Positions 1-7,403 of a stretch of 37,116 bases of DNA are shown piece by piece. A model generated the notes under the pieces. The model saw nothing but the letters and a program-made list of their open reading frames with translations, searched no databases and was not told the DNA's origin. The number at the start of each line of letters is the position of its first letter. The stretch's first letter is position 1. The DNA comes from Alphaproteobacteria bacterium (GTDB lineage: Bacteria > Pseudomonadota > Alphaproteobacteria > Puniceispirillales > Puniceispirillaceae): contig JAAXKA010000057.1 in NCBI GenBank assembly GCA_012269555.1, forward strand, positions 1-37,116, read 5' to 3'. Position numbers and translations under genes: made by a program.

Positions 1-155
1 ATCTATATCCATTCTAAAGCTCCTACCTTTCGAGTTTTTATAACAATAAAAGGCTAACATTTTAAGCTTTTTAATCTCGAAAATAACAAAAATAACTCAT
101 ATTGAGCAATAAATTTATTTTTGATATGTTTACTAAAAAAACAAAGGTATACCCG

Positions 156-620
156 ATGACTGCAAACTTTTATGAAAATTTTGGCTTAATATGGGAAAGA
201 TTTTTAAATTTTGAAATAAATAGGTCAAGAGAAGCGATAAAATATTTTGGAAACGCCAATTCCTATTTTATACTTCAAACAGTTGCCTGGCATAACCTTC
301 ACCTAGTTCAAAAAGAAGAAGGGTCTCGAGAATATGAGAGACTAAAAAAGCAATGGGGTAGCAATATTTTTGATTTTGGAAAACATATACCAGGTAAATT
401 ATCAATTTTAACTGTTTCTCAAATCTCCGGAATAGATAAAGAAACTTGTCGAAGAGTAGTAAAAAAACTAATTTCTGATGGATGGATAACCTATTCTCGA
501 AATGAAGGTATAAGATACTACCCTACAGAAAAAAATAATCAACTCATGGTAAAGTTTAATGAGGCTATAGAAATACCACTTTTTTTGAATTTAGCTACTA
601 ACATCAAAAAATTGACCTAG
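156..620 (+). CDS. Small winged-helix DNA-binding-like protein of unknown function
   Basis: I do not recognise a specific family. The protein is about 154 residues from ATG 156. The N-terminal half is aromatic-rich and helical-looking (YENFGLIWERF, then a WHNLHLVQ stretch). Residues about 90-130 resemble a winged helix-turn-helix: LTVSQISGIDKETCRRVVKKLISDG, followed by a wing-like WITYSRNEGIRYY. That pattern is typical of MarR/GntR/Crp-type DNA-binding domains, so a transcriptional regulator is inferred. ATG 156 is preferred because CAAAGG lies 8 nt upstream; the same frame is open back to TTG 102 and ATG 126, neither with a ribosome site. The gene ends 55 bp before xth on the same strand, and a palindrome lies in that gap, so it may act on itself or its neighbour. 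That link is speculative. Confidence 0.6.
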   Translation: MTANFYENFGLIWERFLNFEINRSREAIKYFGNANSYFILQTVAWHNLHLVQKEEGSREYERLKKQWGSNIFDFGKHIPGKLSILTVSQISGIDKETCRRVVKKLISDGWITYSRNEGIRYYPTEKNNQLMVKFNEAIEIPLFLNLATNIKKLT

Positions 621-639
621 TTAAAACTCTAATTATTTT
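612..639 (+). promoter_or_regulatory. Candidate xth promoter (TTGACC-16-TATTTT)
   Basis: TTGACC (612-617) and TATTTT (634-639) are separated by 16 nt. The -35 element falls in the last codons of the upstream winged-helix gene, and the predicted start lies about 30 nt before the xth ATG. This is a pattern match only, and AT-rich DNA gives many of these. Confidence 0.3.
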
Positions 640-650
640 GTACTGTACAA
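638..650. promoter_or_regulatory. 13-bp perfect palindrome, candidate operator for xth
   Basis: TTGTACTGTACAA is a perfect inverted repeat (6 + 1 + 6). It overlaps the end of the candidate -10 element and the expected transcription start of xth. It does not match the alphaproteobacterial LexA box (GTTC-N7-GTTC). The 1-nt centre makes a long RNA hairpin unlikely, so a dimeric repressor site is the more natural reading; the protein is unknown. Confidence 0.4.
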
Positions 651-675
651 GTCGAAAATGATTAAAAGGAAAAAC

Positions 676-1455
676 ATGAAAATAGCCATCTGAAACATTA
701 ATTCAGTAAGATTAAGAATTGCTCAAGTTTTGAAATTTTTAAAAGAGCAACAACCAGACGTATTATGCCTTCAAGAAACAAAGACACAAGACGTTTATTT
801 TCCAGCAAAAGAAATAGCTGACGCTGGATTTTCATATCAAGCAATTAGAGGGGAAAAATCCTATAATGGGGTTGCTATTTTATCAAGATTGCCAATCGAA
901 AATGTTAGTTACCAAGACTGGGTTGGAAAGGCAGACTGTAGACATATTGCTGCTCAGATAAGTGGTGTAAAAATACATAATATTTACCTTCCTGCAGGAG
1001 GTGACATTCCTGATAGATTCGAGAATCTTAAATTTGGCCATAAATTAGATTTTATCGCTGAAGTAACGGATTATTTTGAAAAAAATACGCCGGTTAAGGC
1101 ACTTTTGGTGGGTGATTTGAATGTAGCCCCTCTGGTTTCAGACGTTTGGTCAACCAAGCAATTAAAAAACGTCGTGAGCCATACTGATATAGAGCGAAAA
1201 AAAATTATTGATATGCAGAAAAAAGGTGGATGGATTGACGCAGTCCGTGAGTTTTTTGGACCAGAGCAAGTTTTATATAGTTGGTGGTCTTACAGAGCAC
1301 GAAATTATATCGAGAGCGATCGCGGAAGAAGGCTCGACCATATTTGGGTCAGTATTGACCTTGCGTCGAAGATCGATAAAGTTGAAATTCACAAAAATAC
1401 AAGAGGTTGGGAAAAACCGTCAGACCATGTTCCCATTACTCTTCAACTCCTATGA
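676..1455 (+). CDS. xth: Exodeoxyribonuclease III, interrupted by an in-frame UGA at codon 6
   Basis: AP endonuclease/3'-5' exonuclease of the EEP fold, involved in base-excision repair. From ATG 676, preceded by AAAAGGA 5 nt upstream, the frame reads MKIAI-stop-NINSVRLR and then runs open to a TGA at 1453-1455. The family begins MKIATWNINSVR in many bacteria, so TGA 691-693 replaces the Trp codon TGG. All other landmarks are present: Asn7 just after the stop, Glu34 in LQETK, the IYLPAGG tyrosine, VGDLNVAP, RGRRLDHIW and His251 in SDHVPI. Initiation at the next possible start (TTG 730) would lose Asn7 and the first beta strand, so that product should be inactive. The gene is a very recent pseudogene, a readthrough gene, or carries a base error. 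Identity is certain; functional state is not. Confidence 0.85.
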
Positions 1456-1518
1456 CTTTTGTAGTAAGAGTTTATATAGTTTACTCAAAATGAAATATTA
1501 GTCATTGATAGTTTTATA

Positions 1519-2400
1519 ATGATAGAATTCACAAAAATGCATGGATTAGGGAATGATTTTGTCTTGCTAGATGGCAGACAAATGCCAATTAATCTATCGT
1601 CTAAGCAAATTAAAATCATTTCAGATAGGCATCTAGGTATAGGTTGTGACCAAATAATGATAATGCATCCTGCCCAAAGAACAGGTGATATTTACCTGCA
1701 AATTTTAAATGCTGATGGAAGTGAAGCTAATGCATGCGGTAATGGCACGAGATGTGTCGCTTCCGTTTTATTGTCTGAATTAAAAAAACAAAAAGTTTTA
1801 ATAGAAACTATCTCGGGTATAGTAAGTGCATACTTCAATGGGAGTATGATCGCAGTTGATATGGGGCCGGCAAAATTTTTGCCAAAAGATATTCCATTTG
1901 ATAACTCCAAATTACAATTAGACGATTTGTTGTTTGTGCCCTTTTCAGAGATAACTTCAAACACAGCAACTTTGGTTTCAATGGGTAATCCGCACGCAGT
2001 ATTTTTTGTGCCCAATTGTGAAATTATAGAACTTGAAAAAATCGGACCATTAATCGAAAATCACTACAGTTTTCCGGATAGAACAAATGTTGAATTTGTT
2101 CAAAAATTGTCCGATGGGAGGATGCGTATGCGTGTTTGGGAGCGGGGCGCTGGTATTACAAGGGCGTGTGGTTCTGGCGCTTGTGCGGTTGCAGTTGCTG
2201 GAGCAAGGCATGGTTTTATTGATAGAAAGGTAGAAATTTTGCTTGATGGTGGAAGTCTTTGGATTGAAATAGTGACCGACGAAAAAGGCATACTGAAAAA
2301 AGAAAGTTCAGGAAAGAATAGAGTTATTATGACGGGGCCTATTACAAAAAGCTTTTCTGGACAACTTTCCGATTTATTATCTCAAGTTGAAATGTCATAG
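1519..2400 (+). CDS. dapF: Diaminopimelate epimerase
   Basis: Converts LL- to meso-diaminopimelate for lysine and peptidoglycan synthesis, in the cytoplasm, without cofactor. The 293-residue protein is normal length. It starts MIEFTKMHGLGNDFVLLD, the family signature, and carries the two catalytic cysteines in NACGNGTRC (Cys73) and ACGSGAC (Cys217). No clear ribosome site precedes ATG 1519, but the conserved N-terminus fixes the start. It begins 63 bp after xth and its stop lies just before the mtaB start, so dapF-mtaB-ftsY look co-transcribed, an order common in Alphaproteobacteria. Confidence 0.96.
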   Translation: MIEFTKMHGLGNDFVLLDGRQMPINLSSKQIKIISDRHLGIGCDQIMIMHPAQRTGDIYLQILNADGSEANACGNGTRCVASVLLSELKKQKVLIETISGIVSAYFNGSMIAVDMGPAKFLPKDIPFDNSKLQLDDLLFVPFSEITSNTATLVSMGNPHAVFFVPNCEIIELEKIGPLIENHYSFPDRTNVEFVQKLSDGRMRMRVWERGAGITRACGSGACAVAVAGARHGFIDRKVEILLDGGSLWIEIVTDEKGILKKESSGKNRVIMTGPITKSFSGQLSDLLSQVEMS

Positions 2401-2404
2401 TCCT

Positions 2405-3685
2405 ATGTCTTCTAACCGCCCGACCGTTACGACCTTTGGATGTCGTTTGAATATCTGGGAATCAGAAATAATACGCAAACATGCAACAGATGCATATCTA
2501 AATAATACAGTTATTTTTAATACGTGCGCTGTTACATCAGAGGCTGAAAAGCAAGCAAGACAAGCAATTAGAAAAATAAAAAGAGAACAGCCTGACAAAC
2601 AAATTATAGTGACTGGATGTGCGGCTCAGATTAATCCAGAAAAATGGAACACGATGTCAGAAGTGGATTGCGTGATAGGAAATCATGAAAAGCTTTTAGC
2701 AGATAGCTGGCAAAGATTACGAAATAATCAACTCTCAGGTATAGAAGTTACTAATATTTCCAAAGTAAAGGAAACAGCGTCGCATATGATTGACAGTTTT
2801 GAGGAACATACGCGGGGTTTTTTGCAAATTCAGCAAGGATGTAATCATAGGTGCAGTTTTTGCATTATTCCCTACGGTCGGGGTCAGTCTCGCTCTGTTG
2901 CGGCAGGACAGGTTGTAAAAAGTGTAAGAAAGTTATCCGAGAATGGTATAAAAGAAGTAGTTCTATCTGGAATAGACCTTACTAGCTGGGGTCAAGATTT
3001 GCCCGGTAGACCAAAATTAGGTTGGTTGGTTTTGCAAATTTTGAAAGAGGTACCAGACTTACCAAGATTAAGATTATCTTCTATTGACCCTGCAGAATTC
3101 GACCATTTTTTAATGTTTGCTTTTGAAAATGAGCCTCGATTGATGCCCCACATACATTTATCTGTTCAACATGGAGATGATGTTATTTTGAAGAGAATGA
3201 AACGTAGGCATTTGGCTCGAGATGTTATTCGTTTATGTGGGGAAATGCGCAGAAGACGACCTGATACTGTATTTGGTGCAGATCTAATCGCTGGCTTCCC
3301 AACAGAAACCGAGAGCGCACACGAAGCAACAATTAGATTAATTGAGGAAGCTGATTTGGCTCATTTACATGTTTTTAGTTATTCAGATAGAGAAGGAACT
3401 CCCGCAGCCAAAATGCCTAAAACAAAACCATCAGATATAAAACGAAGAGCTTTAGCTCTTCGAGAAATGGGAAAAAAACAACTCGATAAACTAATTTCAT
3501 CACGGGTTAACAAATATGATGAGTTATTGCTTGAGAAGTCCAACCAAGGGTATTTACGCAATTTTATTCGTGTTAAACTTGCGCATGATACATTGTTGCC
3601 CTCTGGTAATATTCTTCCCGTAAAAATTTTACATGCACAATCTAATGGCAGTGACTCACCATCAGTAGTTGCGGAGTTACTATAA
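2405..3685 (+). CDS. mtaB: tRNA (N6-threonylcarbamoyladenosine 37) methylthiotransferase MtaB
   Basis: Radical-SAM enzyme that adds a methylthio group to t6A37 in ANN-decoding tRNAs. The N-terminal UPF0004 domain starts TFGCRLNIWES, whose cysteine, with NTCAV and VTGCAAQ, binds one [4Fe-4S] cluster. The radical-SAM cluster motif is GCNHRCSFC (Cys146, Cys150, Cys153). The GCRLN signature separates MtaB from MiaB (GCQMN). I chose ATG 2405; ATG 2387 in the same frame overlaps dapF by 14 bp and adds six unconserved residues, and neither has a ribosome site. The stop overlaps the ftsY ATG by one base (TAATG), so translation of the two is probably coupled. Confidence 0.92.
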   Translation: MSSNRPTVTTFGCRLNIWESEIIRKHATDAYLNNTVIFNTCAVTSEAEKQARQAIRKIKREQPDKQIIVTGCAAQINPEKWNTMSEVDCVIGNHEKLLADSWQRLRNNQLSGIEVTNISKVKETASHMIDSFEEHTRGFLQIQQGCNHRCSFCIIPYGRGQSRSVAAGQVVKSVRKLSENGIKEVVLSGIDLTSWGQDLPGRPKLGWLVLQILKEVPDLPRLRLSSIDPAEFDHFLMFAFENEPRLMPHIHLSVQHGDDVILKRMKRRHLARDVIRLCGEMRRRRPDTVFGADLIAGFPTETESAHEATIRLIEEADLAHLHVFSYSDREGTPAAKMPKTKPSDIKRRALALREMGKKQLDKLISSRVNKYDELLLEKSNQGYLRNFIRVKLAHDTLLPSGNILPVKILHAQSNGSDSPSVVAELL

Positions 3686-4608
3686 TGAGTTGGTTAAAAA
3701 AACTTACTGAAGGGTTAAAAAAGACTTCCTCTTCAGCTAAAAGCAAGCTTTCTGGGATTTTTATCGGAAAAAAAATAGATGCTGATACGATGGAATCTTT
3801 GGAAGAAGCCCTTATCTCATCAGATCTAGGCGTATCTGCTTCTCAAAAAATTGTTAAAGAGTTTGAAAAAAACTATTCTGGAAAAACAAGCGACCAGGAA
3901 GAATTATTAGAAGCTTTATCAAAATCAATCTCAAACATTTTAGAACCTCTAGAAAAAGAATTGATAGTTTCAGATGATCATCATCCGCACATAATGATGC
4001 TTGTCGGCGTAAATGGTTCTGGAAAAACTACAACAGCTGGAAAATTAGCAAAGCGTTTTTCTCAGCAAGGTAAAAAAGTTATATTGGTTGCAGCCGATAC
4101 CTTTCGGGCAGCTGCAATAGAGCAATTGAAGGGTTGGGCAGAAAAAACGTCAGTCGAACTAATATCAGCAGAAAGAGGAGCAGACCCAGCTGCTCTCGTT
4201 TATCAATCTATTGAAAAAGCAAGAATTCAAAAAACAGATTTAATATTGATCGATACAGCAGGTAGATTGCAAAACCGCATAGAGTTAATGGAAGAGCTTG
4301 CAAAAATTGTGAGAGTAATAAAAAAATTAGAGCCAGAAGCCCCACATGATAGTCTAATTGTTTTAGATGGAACAGTTGGACAGAATGCGCTTTCTCAGCT
4401 CAAGGCATTTTTAGATGTGGCAGCAATAACAGGCTTGATAATGACTAAGTTGGATGGTTCTGCTCGAGGTGGCGTACTTGTTGCACTAGCAGAAGAGTTT
4501 GGATTACCTATACACCTTATTGGTGTTGGTGAAACGGCCGAAGATTTGCAGGATTTTAACGCCATGGCTTATTCACGGGCGTTACTTGGACTAACTTTAG
4601 AAGATTAG
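3685..4608 (+). CDS. ftsY: Signal recognition particle receptor FtsY
   Basis: SRP-family GTPase that docks Ffh-ribosome complexes at the inner membrane. The 307 residues comprise a basic N-terminal helix (MSWLKKLTEGLKK, a likely membrane contact), an N domain to about residue 95, and a G domain with Walker A GVNGSGKT (108-115), DTFRAAAIEQL, DTAGRLQN and TKLDGSARGG. The long acidic A domain of the E. coli protein is absent, as in many Alphaproteobacteria. The ATG overlaps the mtaB stop. Its partner ffh follows after a 213-bp gap containing a promoter candidate. Confidence 0.96.
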   Translation: MSWLKKLTEGLKKTSSSAKSKLSGIFIGKKIDADTMESLEEALISSDLGVSASQKIVKEFEKNYSGKTSDQEELLEALSKSISNILEPLEKELIVSDDHHPHIMMLVGVNGSGKTTTAGKLAKRFSQQGKKVILVAADTFRAAAIEQLKGWAEKTSVELISAERGADPAALVYQSIEKARIQKTDLILIDTAGRLQNRIELMEELAKIVRVIKKLEPEAPHDSLIVLDGTVGQNALSQLKAFLDVAAITGLIMTKLDGSARGGVLVALAEEFGLPIHLIGVGETAEDLQDFNAMAYSRALLGLTLED

Positions 4609-4625
4609 TCATTTTTTATCTTGCC

Positions 4626-4654
4626 TTGACATAAACTAATAAAACAGGCATTAC
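4626..4654 (+). promoter_or_regulatory. Candidate ffh promoter (TTGACA-17-CATTAC)
   Basis: A perfect TTGACA -35 (4626-4631) lies 17 nt before CATTAC (4649-4654) in the ftsY-ffh gap. The rplS upstream region has the same layout, including GG just before CATTA. If used, it gives a leader of roughly 160 nt before ffh. Confidence 0.45.
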
Positions 4655-4737
4655 AAATCAAAATTTTCGGCCATTATTAAATGCCAGACCTTAGCAGGTT
4701 CCATCTGTCCTTAATAAATAGAGCACAGGTGTCATTT

Positions 4738-4772
4738 TTGTTTGTGAAAACGCGCACAAAATGAACAAACAA
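4738..4772. promoter_or_regulatory. Inverted repeat in the ffh leader
   Basis: TTGTTTGT (4738-4745) and ACAAACAA (4765-4772) are perfect 8-bp arms around a 19-nt centre, about 50 bp upstream of the ffh ATG. A shorter internal GTG/CAC pairing is an alternative. No T-run follows, so it is not a typical terminator. The rest of 4609-4821 shows no ORF and no recognisable SRP RNA. Confidence 0.35.
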
Positions 4773-4821
4773 TTTTAAAGTGCTTAATTTGGCGTTATTT
4801 TTGTGACTATTAGGATAGAAA

Positions 4822-6318
4822 ATGTTTGATTCATTAAAAGACAAATTACAGTCGGTGTTTTCTGGTCTAGGGAGAACAGGTGCATTAAGTGAGACAGATG
4901 TAAATAATGCTCTGCGTGATGTAAGGCTTGCATTGCTTGACGCAGATGTCGCCGTTCCCGTCGTGAAACAATTTATGGAATTGATTCGAGAAAGGGCTAT
5001 CGGAGCAGCTGTGTTAAAATCAGTTCGTCCTGATCAGCAAGTGATAAAAATTGTAAATGACGGACTCCAGGAAATTCTAGGGGGTGATGCAGAAGAATTA
5101 AAGGTGGATGTTACGCCACCTGCGGTTATTCTGATGACTGGTCTTCAAGGTTCTGGAAAAACGACAACTGCGGGCAAGCTTGCGCAATTTTTGAAAACAA
5201 AACGTAAGAAAAGAGTCATGCTAGCATCTCTTGACATGACACGACCTGCTGCTAGGGAGCAATTAAGGATACTTTCAGAACAAGCAGAAGTTGGGATTCT
5301 TCCAGAAGATGATAAGCAAACACCTTTGCAACTCGCCAAACGTGCGATTAAGTCTGCAGAGCTTCAAGGGTATGATGTTTTGATTTTAGATACGGCAGGT
5401 CGACAGTCTATAGATGACGGTTTAATGGAAGAACTTGTAGCAATAAAATCAGTTTCGAACCCGGCTGAGACACTGCTCGTGGCTGATGCATTAACAGGGC
5501 AGGATGCTGTAAATACAGCTACTGCTTTTAAGTCTAAAATTGGGATTTCAGGCATAATTTTAACAAGACTTGATGGTGATGCTAGGGGTGGTGCCGCATT
5601 ATCTATGCGGCAGATAACAGGCTGCCCAATCAAATTTGCTGGTGTAGGAGAAAAATTAGATGCACTGGAGGCATTTGACCCAGCGAGAATGGCTAGTCGT
5701 ATCCTTGATATGGGTGATGTTGTAGCACTTGTTGAAAAAGCAGCTGAAGCTATTGAACAAGAAGAAGCCATGCGAATGGCTCAAAGGATGGCAAAAGGAA
5801 AATTTGATCTAAACGATTTTCTCTCACAGCTTAGACAACTGAAAAAAATGGGTGGGGTGGGAAGCCTCCTAGGAATGTTGCCCGGAATAGGAAAAATTAA
5901 CAAGCAGCTTGCTGCCGCAGGTGTAGATGACTCCATGATAAATAGACAGGAAGCCATCATTTTGTCTATGACAAAAAAAGAGAGGGCTTCTGTTGGATTA
6001 TTAAATGCATCTAGGCGCAAGCGAATTGCTTTTGGGTCTGGTACGAGCGTACAAGAGGTAAACCGGTTGGTAAAACAGTATCAAGATATGGCTAGAATGA
6101 TGAAAAAAATGGGTACCAAGGCTGGAGCTGCGGGCTTGAAAGCGATGTTAGGTAGTGGAACTAATAGTTCACCGGGACTCTTTAGCAGTCCTGGAATGGA
6201 TTTAGATGCAATGTCAAAGCAATTCGGTTCTTCAAAATCAGGTGGATTACCAAATCTTGGTGGAATGACGAACTTTGGAGGATTGCCTCCTGGTGTAAAT
6301 CCAAATCGAAAAAAATAA
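4822..6318 (+). CDS. ffh: Signal recognition particle protein Ffh (SRP54)
   Basis: GTPase that binds signal sequences and SRP RNA and pairs with FtsY. The 498-residue protein has an N domain with LRDVRLALLDADV (31-43), and a G domain with Walker A GLQGSGKT (107-114), DMTRPAAREQL, DTAGRQ and TRLDGDARGG. The methionine-rich M domain starts near residue 325 (FDLNDFLSQLRQLKKMGG, then LLGMLPG). The Gly/Ser/Pro-rich tail after about residue 440 is low-complexity. It is followed 39 bp later by rpsP, heading the ffh-rpsP-rimM-trmD run. Confidence 0.97.
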   Translation: MFDSLKDKLQSVFSGLGRTGALSETDVNNALRDVRLALLDADVAVPVVKQFMELIRERAIGAAVLKSVRPDQQVIKIVNDGLQEILGGDAEELKVDVTPPAVILMTGLQGSGKTTTAGKLAQFLKTKRKKRVMLASLDMTRPAAREQLRILSEQAEVGILPEDDKQTPLQLAKRAIKSAELQGYDVLILDTAGRQSIDDGLMEELVAIKSVSNPAETLLVADALTGQDAVNTATAFKSKIGISGIILTRLDGDARGGAALSMRQITGCPIKFAGVGEKLDALEAFDPARMASRILDMGDVVALVEKAAEAIEQEEAMRMAQRMAKGKFDLNDFLSQLRQLKKMGGVGSLLGMLPGIGKINKQLAAAGVDDSMINRQEAIILSMTKKERASVGLLNASRRKRIAFGSGTSVQEVNRLVKQYQDMARMMKKMGTKAGAAGLKAMLGSGTNSSPGLFSSPGMDLDAMSKQFGSSKSGGLPNLGGMTNFGGLPPGVNPNRKK

Positions 6319-6357
6319 TTAATTTAAAGAATATAATTTCTAAGAAAGGAAACTAAA

Positions 6358-6849
6358 ATGGCTTTAAAAATCAGACTATCTAGAGGTGGTTCAAAAAAAC
6401 GTCCATTTTATAGAATAGTTGTGGCAGAAGCAGCAGCGCCTCGTGATGGAAGATATGTAGAGCGTGTTGGGCATTATAACCCAATGGTCCCAAAGGAGCA
6501 TGAAAATCGCCTTTCAGTAAATGGGGAGCGAGTAAAATTTTGGATGGATAGGGGAGCTCAACCAACAGACAGAGTTCATAAATTACTCTCATTGGTGGAT
6601 ATTTTAAAGGCTCCAGAAATAAGAGATCAGCCAAAAAAATCTGCAATTGGTAAAAAGCGTGCCGAACGTGAAGCAGAGGCAGCAGAGGCAAGTGCAGTTG
6701 CAGAGGAGGCACCGGCAGAAGAAGCAGCACAGGAAGCAAGTGCAGTTGCAGAGGAGGCACCGGCAGAAGAAGCAGCACAGGAAGCAAGTGCAGTTGCAGA
6801 GGAGGCACCGGCAGAAGAAGCAGCACAGGAACCTAAGCCAACAGAATAA
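6358..6849 (+). CDS. rpsP: 30S ribosomal protein S16 with a repeated Ala/Glu tail
   Basis: S16 of the small subunit. The conserved core spans about residues 1-85 (KIRLSRGGSKKRPFYRIVVA, GRYVERVGHYNP, DRVHKLL). The start has AAAGGA upstream (6346-6351). After a basic linker near residues 93-104, the tail is three identical 16-residue units, ASAVAEEAPAEEAAQE (111-126, 127-142, 143-158), plus PKPTE. Total length is 163 residues against about 80-110 for ordinary S16. Extended Ala/Glu tails on S16 are known in Alphaproteobacteria, but exact repetition is unusual. A shared operon with ffh, rimM, trmD and rplS is the common bacterial arrangement. Confidence 0.96.
   Translation: MALKIRLSRGGSKKRPFYRIVVAEAAAPRDGRYVERVGHYNPMVPKEHENRLSVNGERVKFWMDRGAQPTDRVHKLLSLVDILKAPEIRDQPKKSAIGKKRAEREAEAAEASAVAEEAPAEEAAQEASAVAEEAPAEEAAQEASAVAEEAPAEEAAQEPKPTE
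6688..6831 (+). repeat. Three perfect 48-bp tandem repeats in rpsP
   Basis: Units at 6688-6735, 6736-6783 and 6784-6831 are identical base for base and in frame, each encoding 16 residues. With no synonymous differences between units, the duplication is recent or kept uniform by slippage or recombination. Being a multiple of three, unit gain or loss keeps the S16 frame intact. Confidence 0.95.
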
Positions 6850-6878
6850 TATTGTTGCTATGATTTATTTTATTATTA

Positions 6879-7394
6879 ATGACCGATAATCTTTTTTTGA
6901 CTGATAGTGTTGTGCTGGGGGTTATTGTCTCTGCCCACGGACTAAAAGGTCAGTTCAAGGTTAAGAGCTTTACTAAGCCTCCGGAAAACTTGTTTGCTTA
7001 TGGAAATGTGAAGCTTGAATCAGGGGAAGAATTATCACTTAGATTAGTGAGTAAGCATAGAGAATTACTAATCTGTGCAGCTCAGGAAATAGAAGATAGA
7101 ACAGCAGCGGAATCTATTCAAAAACAAGAATTAAGAATTGAGAGAGGGGCTTTACCATTACCTGCTGAAAACGAGATATATCAAATAGATTATCTTGGGT
7201 TTATGATAGTAGATCTAGATAAAAAACCGATTGGTTCTATTGTTGGTTTTCATAATTTTGGTGCAGGTGATATAGTGGAAGTCAAACCTGAAGGATCGGA
7301 AACTATTTTTCTGCCATTTACAGGATTTTTAAAGCAGGTACATATAATTGAAAAACAATTGGTTATGAACATTCCTGACGGGTTCATAAATTAG
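6879..7394 (+). CDS. rimM: Ribosome maturation factor RimM
   Basis: Assists assembly of the 30S head and binds S19. At 171 residues, the N-terminal RimM barrel has VVLGVIVSAHGLKGQFKVKSFT, and the C-terminal PRC barrel (from about residue 97) has YLGFMIVDLDKKPIGSIVGFHNFGAGDIVEV and LPFTGFLKQV. ATG 6879 has no visible ribosome site, but the conserved HGLKG block begins about 20 residues later, which fits the family. It lies 29 bp after rpsP, and its TAG stop forms part of the AGGAG that serves trmD. Confidence 0.93.
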   Translation: MTDNLFLTDSVVLGVIVSAHGLKGQFKVKSFTKPPENLFAYGNVKLESGEELSLRLVSKHRELLICAAQEIEDRTAAESIQKQELRIERGALPLPAENEIYQIDYLGFMIVDLDKKPIGSIVGFHNFGAGDIVEVKPEGSETIFLPFTGFLKQVHIIEKQLVMNIPDGFIN

Positions 7395-7403
7395 GAGTTC
7401 AAA

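Noticed and set aside
638..650. LexA (SOS) box upstream of xth
   Set aside because: The palindrome lacks the GTTC-N7-GTTC form used in Alphaproteobacteria.
691..693. UGA reassigned to tryptophan
   Set aside because: TGA is the natural stop of xth (1453-1455), leuD and mdh, and Trp is encoded by TGG in all recognised genes.
1208..1501. 97-residue ORF overlapping xth in another frame
   Set aside because: It lies within the conserved exonuclease sequence and has no family features or ribosome site.
4609..4821. SRP RNA (ffs) gene between ftsY and ffh
   Set aside because: I looked on both strands for the conserved GGAA-loop helix with AGCAGCC and did not find it.
6380..6826. 148-residue antisense ORF over rpsP
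   Set aside because: It is Leu/Pro-rich only because it reads the Ala/Glu repeat backwards; S16 in the other strand is certain.
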